From Acinetobacter sp. ANC 3832 (GTDB lineage Bacteria > Pseudomonadota > Gammaproteobacteria > Pseudomonadales > Moraxellaceae), in the NCBI RefSeq assembly GCF_002135415.1, contig NZ_NEGJ01000012.1:1-64000 (forward strand): a DNA stretch of 64,000 nt, given 5' to 3'. The first letter of the stretch is position 1, and every line of letters begins with the position of its first letter. The notes under the pieces were generated by a model. That model saw only the letters and a program-made list of their open reading frames with translations. It was not told where the DNA came from and did not search any database. A program made the translations under genes and the position numbers. This document shows positions 1 to 7,800 of this stretch, one piece after another.

Positions 1-352
1 CCAGCAACATGAGAAAGCTTGAGTACAATATTTCATTTTGATGCTGAATGATCCAATCTCGATCTCGCCGATGAGTTATCTTACTTAGATTTAATTCTCG
101 TCTGATTTTTGATGCTGTCGAACTTGAAATACCGAACTCATTAATCATCTCACGCCAAGAATAATACTTAAAAGCTTCAGCCAATTCAGAGCTAACAATC
201 AGTGATTTTGAACCTTGTCGTGGTGAACCATAAAGCCAACCATATTGCAGGGTAATCTTGTCCGAAATTTTTCGTTCTTCATGTACATCCCAATCTTCAC
301 CTTGCCAGTCTTTTATGGTTTGTATTGGGTAGAGAATATATTTTCGTGCCAT
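1..352 (-). CDS. Repeated-HTH protein, copy 1 (3' part beyond window)
   Basis: This is the first 117 codons of a gene that runs off the left edge. The ATG at 352 opens MARKYILYPIQT. From position 1 to about 326 it is almost identical to 13,987-14,312; I saw one T/C difference near 270. The longer copy shows a full protein of about 318 residues. It has three helix-turn-helix-like segments, each preceded by a W..QH....L pattern, so it is probably a DNA-binding protein, but I do not recognise the family. In copy 2 the gene sits just upstream of vgrG, so another vgrG may lie left of this window (inference). No strong ribosome binding site precedes the ATG. Confidence 0.6.
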   Translation of the reverse strand, partial: MARKYILYPIQTIKDWQGEDWDVHEERKISDKITLQYGWLYGSPRQGSKSLIVSSELAEAFKYYSWREMINEFGISSSTASKIRRELNLSKITHRRDRDWIIQHQNEILYSSFLMLL

Positions 353-492
353 GCGCTACAGATTTGATTAGGTGCATTCAGTGCAGTTGTTTTATCAAGT
401 TCAGCTTAAAACTTGAAGTACTTTTTAAGAATATTTGCATCAGATTATTACATCATCTTCACGCAAGTAAATAGATAATCAAACATAAAAAA

Positions 493-522
493 ATGCTCAT
501 GCTTTGGGGAAAGCCTGAGCAT
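493..522 (-). terminator. Rho-independent terminator
   Basis: A 12-13 bp stem (ATGCTCATGCTTT against AAAGCCTGAGCAT, one bulge) encloses a short loop. In the minus direction it is followed by a T run. It lies downstream of the 73-codon ORF that ends at 607. The rest of the 353-606 gap shows no gene. Confidence 0.7.
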
Positions 523-606
523 ATAAACTTGAAACAATTAATATTAATTAAATATTAATCCAACCGTATCACATTTTAAATATTTATTTTAAGTCATTCA
601 AAAAAA

Positions 607-828
607 TTAAAAAGAAGGTTTAATTATTGGAGAGCCCTCAGACTCTCCATTGATCAATTCACCGCCCTCACACTCTTTTGTAAACCCTGCTGAATCTCCT
701 GAACAAAGCCATCGACCTGCCAAAGTACGGATACTGTTAAAGCCTGTGATTCTAAAGATGAAGGTTCCGAATTCATCTGATTCATCTAAATTGACATGTA
801 TGTGATCGTTGATGTTACTGAGTCGCAA
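607..828 (-). CDS. Short hypothetical protein, probably 5'-truncated
   Basis: A 73-codon reading frame that can only begin at a TTG (826-828). The frame stays open further upstream (GGTLN before the TTG), where it meets IS5-type remnant DNA. This suggests that an insertion removed the true 5' end. It has an acidic patch (LDESDEF), two cysteines and no hydrophobic segment. A terminator follows at 493-522, so it was once the last gene of a minus-strand unit. It lies in the Rhs/orphan-tip region and could be the tail of a toxin or immunity gene. I do not recognise it. Confidence 0.35.
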   Translation of the reverse strand: MRLSNINDHIHVNLDESDEFGTFIFRITGFNSIRTLAGRWLCSGDSAGFTKECEGGELINGESEGSPIIKPSF

Positions 829-909
829 ATTGAGCGTCCCCCCAAAAAAAATAAAATTCTATAGCAGTAAAAAGAAGAAAAATACGCTAAAAACACAAGT
901 CATTTTTAA

Positions 910-1290
910 CCCAAAATTAAAAAAATTGTCAGTATTCAGATCGACAGTGGCAGAAAACATGATCTGACGATTGCACGTAAGTATTTGAAGAAATTGGTGA
1001 TTTATCCTTGCATTATGGTTGATTTAGCCTATAAAGGATTCCATCAGATTAAGCATAAATTATTGATCCTCATAAAGAAACCAACGAATTCCTCATTACC
1101 CAAGATAGCGAAACAGATCAACAAAGAAATTAGCCAGCGTAGGATAGTCATTGAACATATCAACTGCCAACTGAAACATTTGAGGATATTTGCAGAACGC
1201 TACAGAAATAGACGGAAACGATTTGGTTTAAGAATTAATTTAATTGCTGGAATGATGGATTGGACAAGTAAAACTTTATTTATAATTTAA
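910..1290 (+). pseudogene. IS5-family transposase C-terminal remnant
   Basis: The frame opens after a stop at 907-909 and reads IDSGRKHDLTIARKYL, then DLAYKGF, and further on RRIVIEHINCQLK and RYRNRRKRFGLRINLIAG. The VIEH...RYRNRRKRFGLR block is typical of the C-terminal third of IS5-family (ISL2-like, DDE_Tnp_4) transposases, including the glutamate of the DDE triad. The N-terminal two thirds are missing, and the stretch around LLILIKKPTNSS looks locally frame-scrambled. The IS ends could not be defined. It is unrelated in sequence to the intact element at 14,313 and marks an older insertion. Confidence 0.7.
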
Positions 1291-1458
1291 ATCAAAAACT
1301 TATTGGATTTTTTTTACAATTTAGGCGTAAAATAGGCGCAAATAACGTCCACATTTTGTCCAATTTCACTGTGCTATTATTTTAATTTTAACCGCTTACT
1401 TATTGATCAATACTGTATCATTTTGCTCATTTCCTCTCAACTCTACACCTAAACTTGA

Positions 1459-1790
1459 TCAATTCAAATGATATTTTTTCTTAGGACTTTTCGGCTTATC
1501 AGGAATAGTACGTTTGATCCAGCTTCTATTGCATCAATTCTGCTAGCGTATAATCTTCTTGCTTCATTACTGAAACTAAACGCTGAACTTGGTCGCTCAT
1601 TTCTTGATGAGCATGTACGTTATCTTGAGCGGTAACATAGCCGCTATCTTGAGCGGTAACATAGCCGCTATCTTGAGCGGTGTGATTTGAGCTGAGGATT
1701 ACATCTAAAATCACCTGTAAAATGAATTCGATAAATGGTTCAGAATCAGTACGACCTGTGCTTGCTTGTAATGCCTCATAATAAGCTTTT
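1459..1790 (-). pseudogene. Fic-family protein C-terminal remnant
   Basis: Joined across frames, this strand reads AYYEALQASTGRTDSEPFIE, then FILQVILDVI, a repetitive DSGYVTAQ linker, MSDQVQRLVSVMKQ, ELMQ, and finally RTIPDKPKSPKKKYHLN before a TGA at 1459-1461. This order (YYxAL...DSxPFIEFxL, a repetitive DQV-type linker, a winged-helix start and an IPDKPxSxxxKYxL ending) is what I know from the C-terminus of Fic/DOC AMPylators with a wHTH tail. The catalytic HPFxxGNGR motif is absent. A stop at 1526-1528, a frameshift and loss of part of the wHTH show that it is dead. It abuts the orphan Rhs tip near 1790. Confidence 0.6.
1621..1681 (-). repeat. 24-bp tandem repeat, about 2.5 copies
   Basis: The unit TATCTTGAGCGGTAACATAG plus CCGC occurs at 1621-1644 and 1645-1668, then partly at 1669-1681. 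It encodes the octapeptide AQDSGYVT in the Fic remnant linker. Fic proteins often carry such short linker repeats, so this is probably a slippage expansion. There are no spacers, so it is not CRISPR. Confidence 0.85.
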
Positions 1791-2299
1791 CTGATTGTTC
1801 TGCAGTTAACCCATCTATTGTTGCATGATTCATTACCATATTCCCATTGGAATTTAATTTACCATCAAGTGTCATCTTCCCACCAGCTTTTTCAATATCA
1901 CCCACGGTTGCCACACCAACTTGATTATGCAAAAAGGTTGGGAAAGTGTTGTCAAATCTGCACCTGGTTTAGCTTGAGTAGAAATACCACTAAGCTTTCC
2001 ACCAGCGCCTGTTACTACCCCACTTCCCTTGGCGAGACTATCTGCGCTACAAGCTCCACTTCTACAGACTAAATCAGAGTCATTCAATATGTCATCTAAC
2101 CCCATCGTATCCACCCACTGATTCGGGTTGCTTACATAAGCCGAATTATTAACTCCGCCCAATAACCCTATCGGATCCTTACTCACATATCTTGCACTAA
2201 ACGGTTCATAATAACGGTAACGGTTATAATGTAGTCCTGTTTCGTGGTCGTAATATTGACCTTGGAATCTTATATTACTCTGTTCAAGCGGATTGGATT
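1791..2299 (-). pseudogene. Orphan Rhs tip 3 with decayed toxin domain
   Basis: It begins inside the Rhs core ([20 protein letters not shown]) with no gene start, continues through [10 protein letters not shown], and passes the boundary motif WVDTMGL into a unique C-terminal part (about 2080 leftwards). A one-base slip in a T run near 1930 breaks the frame. After correction it reads [20 protein letters not shown] and NHATIDGLTAEQSEK. The GVxTVGDI and NHATxxGLTxEQ blocks resemble endings I recall from other polymorphic-toxin C-termini, but I cannot assign an activity. Positions 2182-2287 match 5742-5847 of the intact rhs base for base. It is a silent, displaced tip with no recognisable immunity gene. 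Confidence 0.7.
2182..2287 (-). repeat. 106-bp Rhs core repeat shared with 5742-5847
   Basis: This stretch is identical to 5742-5847 in the intact rhs gene, and 3600-3700 carries a more diverged version. It encodes the conserved end of the Rhs core just before the variable toxin. Such repeats are where recombination can swap one toxin tip for another. Confidence 0.85.
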
Positions 2300-2347
2300 A
2301 ATTATCTCAATGGGTTATCTTTTTTGTCGTGTACAAAGTCTTATTTA

Positions 2348-2605
2348 TTACTTTTTTTTACCAAAGATATACTCTATAAGGGATATCCATAAAGTTCCTC
2401 CAAGTCCTGCAATTGAACAAACTTTTAAAGCAAAAATTAAAGAAAAATTTGAACCACTTAAAATCGATGAAAATAAACCTAAAAAAAACAAAATTAATCC
2501 TATTAAAATACCACGTACAACAAAATTAATAATTGGATGATCAGAGGCTTTAAAATTGGCAATAAAAACACTCATGATTATCTCTACAAATACAGTTAAC
2601 ATCAC
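2348..2605 (-). CDS. Putative membrane immunity protein for Rhs tip 2
   Basis: An 85-residue protein with three likely membrane segments: about residues 2-16, 29-50 and 58-78, ending in basic GKKK. It overlaps the end of the toxin frame by 4 bp (ATG at 2605, toxin stop at 2602), the coupling usual for toxin/immunity pairs. The neighbouring toxin domain is long, hydrophobic and glycine-rich, so a membrane-resident immunity protein would fit a pore-forming or membrane-acting toxin (inference). The frame is intact although the toxin is broken, which fits retention of immunity after toxin loss. I do not recognise the family. Confidence 0.55.
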   Translation of the reverse strand: MMLTVFVEIIMSVFIANFKASDHPIINFVVRGILIGLILFFLGLFSSILSGSNFSLIFALKVCSIAGLGGTLWISLIEYIFGKKK

Positions 2606-4294
2606 TTTTTCTCTTTTGAATCTGTTTCAGATTTGTTCTCTTTTGAATCTGTTGTAGCCTTAACAGCCCGTGAACCAAGTTGACCAAAAACTTGTTCATG
2701 CCCCCAGACAACTAATCCAGAAGCATTATTTTTAATGAATTGTCCAGTATTTGGTGAATTTCTAGCTATACCTAACCAACCAACTTGACCGAAACCAGCT
2801 GCATAAGACGTGCCTGCCCCCCATGCTCCTACTACACCACTTACTGCAGCTACACCACCTGTTCGCTTCCAATTCCACCTGTTATAATCAGCACACTGAC
2901 ATTCTAACATTTGCATTCCAACATCCATCCCTCCAGCTAGACCTGAGCTTATAGTGGCTGATTTAGCCATTGCAGTACTACTCCTTCTGCTCTAGCTAAT
3001 GTAGCACCTGATTGCATATAAGGTGCTATTCTACTCACAATTGGTGTAGCAACTTTAGCAGTAACACTACCTAATATCGGCGCTACAGCACCACCTGCCT
3101 CTATACTACCTGCTACTATATATGGTCCATAGCCAGCAACTGCTACTGCTTGCAAATTAGTGTTTCGGATAGCACCCATCGTACTCAAAACACTTGCGTT
3201 CTCAGGATCTCTTGCTAAACCAGCCATGCTATTTGGAAATAATGCACCTAATATTCCTGTAATTGCAGCCGGTTGTCTAGGAGGACCTATTGGAAAGTCA
3301 TTCCTCTGAACAGTAGAATTATTAATGATTTCAGATTGCTTAGCTCTTGCTTCTCTTACCGCTTTACCGCTTTACCGCTTATAGCATCTTCCGCTAACGA
3401 CTCAGAATAACTTTTTGTATTGGCTTTACCTTGCTGTTCCATCTTTTTAATAGCTGCTTCGCTTTCTTTCAAAACAGAATCACTCACCCAAGACAATCCT
3501 TTATTATCTCTTTTTTGCTGCAACCCCATCGGATCAACCCACTGATTCGGATCACTGACATAAGCTAAATTATTCAATCCCCCAAACAACCCTATAGGAT
3601 CCTTACTCACATACCGTGCACTAAACGGCTCGTAATATCTATAACGGTTATAATGTAAGCCTGTTTCACTATCAAAATATTGCCCTTGGAAACGGATATT
3701 GCTTTGCTCAAGTGGATTATCTAGGTTTGCGGTTTTGATTTCTTGTGCTATGCCCCACGTATCTTGCTTAATCTCCCAAACACACTCACCTAACTCATTA
3801 CTCAGTGTTTGCGGTGTACCTACTTGATCACAGTGATAAAAAGCAACACGTTCTAATTCTGCTTTATTCTTTCTCGTTTCTGTTTTCCATACAGGGTCTT
3901 TATAAATCGAGTAGGGTTCATTTTGGAATCTTGCACTGCTGTAATCAGGCATTTCAATAAGTTTAATAAAACCTGCGTAGCCTGTTTGAAGCAACGGAAC
4001 AAAGCTACTCGGTTCATACACATAGTGTTTGGTGTAGCTATTTTCTTGGTTTGGTTCTTTATTGGATTGTTGCGATTCCCAAATCATCAAGTCACCATCC
4101 CAACCAAATAAAGTCAGGTGATTTTCTTGTTGATTGTTCTTAAATAAACGACGCCCAAATACATCATAGCCATAGGTTGTGACTTGACCATTGTTGTCAC
4201 TTTGAATCAGTCTATTGAGGTTGTCCCACTTCAGCTTTAAGGTCTTTCCTTCTTGCGTGCTTTCAATCACGTTGCCCTGTGCATCGTATTTGTA
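2602..4294 (-). pseudogene. Orphan Rhs tip 2, toxin split by two frameshifts
   Basis: It starts inside the Rhs core (matching the intact gene from about 6430 leftwards) with no start codon of its own. It continues through [20 protein letters not shown] to the boundary WVDPMGL (about 3525). The toxin part then falls in three frames: up to SGKAVKR (stop at 3356), 3227-2949, and 2970-2602. The first break is an 8-bp repeat (3356-3380); removing one unit joins the frames. The second is a missing base near 2975. The restored toxin would be about 300 residues, rich in A/G/V, with segments such as GPYIVAGSIEAGGAVAPILG, followed by a basic/acidic tail. I infer membrane activity; no enzyme motif was seen. 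The immunity gene follows with a 4-bp overlap. Confidence 0.75.
3356..3380 (-). repeat. 8-bp tandem repeat causing frameshift
   Basis: Three tandem units (plus-strand TTACC, GCTTTACC, GCTTTACC, GCTT) lie in the toxin of orphan tip 2. With the present number the frame ends at SGKAVKR-stop. With one unit fewer it continues through EARAKQSEIINN into the next frame. An 8-bp unit shifts the frame with every gain or loss, so this is a potential slippage switch. Confidence 0.85.
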
Positions 4295-4353
4295 GTGTTT
4301 GTATTCGCTCGAATATTAATTATACAAATTATTGCCCTAGTACTGAATAATTT

Positions 4354-4800
4354 TTATTTTATACAACTATTTATACCATTTTGATTGTAATATAGACCAA
4401 TGTTCCATGAGTTTATATCCTCATATATTATTTCTTCTCCATTTTTATTTCTTTCGATTAAATTATTAGGATATAGAATTCCAATCAGTTGATATTTATT
4501 TAAGCAATATAAAGCATAATTAGTTGAATGTTCAAATTCAACCCATCCATCTGTTTTCATTTTATCTGTAACTGTATTCATTTCTTTCTTTGATAAATTT
4601 TTCTTTTTAATTAAAATTGTTCCAGACTTGTTTCCAATGCGGTTAATTGATGGCTCAAATACTGGGGCATACGATTTAAAATATGTATTAGAGATCTCAT
4701 TAAAGTTTATCATTTCAGATTTTTTTTCAGTTTCAGCCACATTTGTACATGCCACTATACAACAACTTATAATTGACATACTAATAATCTTAATTTTCAT
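4354..4800 (-). CDS. Putative lipoprotein immunity protein for the intact Rhs toxin
   Basis: A 148-residue protein that starts one base after the rhs stop codon. The first 18 residues form a signal peptide with a lipobox (IVAC, cysteine at residue 18), so the mature protein should be a periplasm-exposed lipoprotein. The rest is hydrophilic with a lysine-rich middle (KKKNLSKKEMN) and two later cysteines. Direct coupling to the rhs 3' end makes it the cognate immunity gene by position. A periplasmic immunity protein implies that the toxin acts in the periplasm or on the envelope (inference). I do not recognise the family. Confidence 0.65.
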   Translation of the reverse strand: MKIKIISMSIISCCIVACTNVAETEKKSEMINFNEISNTYFKSYAPVFEPSINRIGNKSGTILIKKKNLSKKEMNTVTDKMKTDGWVEFEHSTNYALYCLNKYQLIGILYPNNLIERNKNGEEIIYEDINSWNIGLYYNQNGINSCIK

Positions 4801-4801
4801 G

Positions 4802-7800
4802 TTATTTACTCAATTTGGTTTTAACTTCATTATACTCGTTTGATATATTAACTGATTTTTCATTCACCGATATTCCTCCATCCCACCCAGTCTTCTGAGT
4901 ACTCAATCCTATTTCAATCGCTCTAGGAGCTGTAATATTCCATGCTTCAGCATTTAAAGGTTGTGCTACTCCAACTCTAACATTACGCAAAGTTACCCCA
5001 GACCCTCCACCTAAGCCATCCAGAAATGAGTCCGTAGCATCACCAGTTGATAGACCTTTAGTTTTATTAAATATATATCCTAGACTACAGCTACCTCCGA
5101 GAACATCAGACCATTTTTTAATACTTTCTTGACTATTATCAACGCCATTATGTTTTTTAGATGGAACAAATGGAGATGAATCTAATCCTTTTCCTAAATA
5201 AGTTTGACCATTATATAAATTAATTGTAATTGCTCCAGTTAAAGTCGTAGCAGAACCAGAGCAAACCATATAATCAGGTCGCCTACACCCGCCAACAGAT
5301 TGACATAATAAGACTGATAAGACTACTGCACCTTGGGTTTTTTGATATGCTTTTTTTCCAAGTTCCTTAGCATCATCATAAAAAATTTTAGCCCCTCCTT
5401 TTATATAAGGATATACAAAATCAGCACCTTTTTTTATATTACTGCCTATTACTTGCGCACCATTAATAACATCATTACCCGCTATTTGCGCACCATTAAT
5501 AACATCATTACCCGCCTGTTTAATCTGATTAGCCAAAACAACTGAACCAACTACAGCCATTGTAATATTATTTTGCGCTTGTTTAATGGGTTTAATTAAA
5601 GCATCTTTTTCACTTTGAGTAATCCATTCATTACTTTTCGAACCATCATTTGAACTCAGTCCTAAAACATCTATTTGCTTTAATGGATTTCTAACATAAG
5701 AAAATAAATGCTCTCCACCAAACAACCCAATCGGATCTTTGCTCACATATCTTGCACTAAACGGTTCATAATAACGGTAACGGTTATAATGTAGTCCTGT
5801 TTCGTGGTCGTAATATTGACCTTGGAATCTTATATTACTCTGTTCAAACGGATTGGATTCATTAATGGTCTTAATTTCTAAAGCTGTCCCCCATGTATCT
5901 TGTTTAATTTCCCAAATACACTCACCTAACTCATTGCTCAAGGTTTGTGGTGTGCCCACTTGATCACAGTGATAAAATGCAACTCGCTCTAACTCAGCTT
6001 TATTTTTACGTGTTTTTGTACTCCACACTGGATCTTTATAAATTGAGTACGGTTCATTTTGGAATCGACTATAGTCAGGCGTTTCGATCAGTTTGATAAA
6101 GCCGGTATATCCCGTTTGAAATAAAGGTACAAAGCTATTCGGTTCATAGACATAGTGTTTGGTGTAGTTTTTATGAGTGTATTGATTTTGCTCTGTATGA
6201 TTGCTTTGGGTATTTTGTTGCGACTCCCAAATCATCAAGTCACCATCCCAACCAAATAAAGTCAGGTGCTTTTCTTTTTGATTGTTCTTAAATAAACGTC
6301 GTCCAAATACATCATAGCCATAGTCTGTGATTTGACTATTGTTGTCACTTTGAATCAGTCTATTGAGGTTGTCCCATTTCAGCTTTAAGGTCTTTCCTGC
6401 TTGCGTGCTTTCAATCACATTGCCTTGTGCATCGTATTTGTATGTCTTGCCTTGGTATTGTTGAATCAGATTGTTTTTAATTTGGCTTGTTTGTGTCGCA
6501 ATAGCATCAATTAAGTTACCCGCAGGATCGAAGGTAAAGCTTTCATGTGTATGTGGGCTTTGGCTTTTGGTCAAACGTCCAATCGCATCATATTGGTAAT
6601 TGAGTTTGCCTAAACGACTATCATCTATTTGCGTCAGTAAATAGTTGTTGTCGTATTGGTAGTGACGTTCTGCTTGGTGTAGTTGGTTTGCGGTTTCTTG
6701 CTCAGGGCGAATGATCTGTGAACTGAGTAAGCCCACATCATTGTAATTTTTAGTTTGAATCAAGCCATTCGCCAGCATGCGCGCTGTTTCACGGTGTAGG
6801 TCATCGCGTTGAAATGCCACTATGTCTTGTTTGTTAAAGGCAATGCCGTAGATATGACCTGAACCGTAGGTCAGATTACTTTGCACTTGCCCGTCTGGTC
6901 GAATGGTTTTGCTGAGGTTGCCAAGTTCATCGTATTCGTAGCGGAGTACCGCTGTTACTGCTGGGTGTTGTGGTATTTTGTAGTGTTGGTGTTCTCGTAC
7001 CAGTTGTCCGAGGGCATTACGGTAGAAATCAATTTGACTTTCTTTGTTAGTAGCTCGACTGAGTTGATTGTTCAGGTTATATTCAAATTCTTCAGTCTGT
7101 GTATGACGTGTTTGCAAATGGGTATAGCTTTTTGAGGCGATTGAACCATCTTGGTGGTAGCCAAACTGAGTCAGGATGTTCGGTTGGCGTATTTGCAACA
7201 GTTGTCCATTATCCATGTAACTGTAGTGTTTTTCTTCGCCATCAAAGCTTTGTTCATGGGTAAGTTGTCCAAAGTGGTTGTAGTTGAATAAGTATTCAGC
7301 ATGATTTTGGTTAATGAGCTTTTCGATACGGCCTTGTTTGTCCCATTGGTAGCCAACTTGGTGTTTATTCGCATCGATGCGTTTTTCCAGTAATCCCACT
7401 GTATTGTATTGGTACTGGGTGTTTAATCCTTGGGTATCGATATGTTTAAGTAAACGTCCTTCTTCATCATGTTCAAATCGTTCTTTTAATCCATCAGGAT
7501 AAATAATACTTTGCAATTGCCCTTTATCTTTCCCTTGGGTGCTGTAAAGGTATTGTATTTGTTGTGCATCGGCGGAGGCTTGAGCCAATAGTGTGCCTTC
7601 GTCATCATATTCCCATGCGCTTTCTTTGCCTGAACAATCGCTATATGACGTCATTTGTCCTAAGTCGTTGTATTGGATTTTCTTAGATCCACCTTTGGCA
7701 TCGGTGATTTCGACAATTTGATTGTCATTGTTATATTTGTATTGGGTCGTATGACCAAGTGGATTGATTTCCTTGGTCACATTACCATCAGCATCGTATT

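Noticed and set aside
985..1290. Separate gene starting at the TTG at 985
   Set aside because: The same frame continues upstream to 910 with transposase sequence, so it is an internal part of an IS remnant.
1621..1681. Regular 24-bp repeats as a CRISPR array
   Set aside because: The repeats are directly tandem with no spacers and encode an octapeptide in frame.
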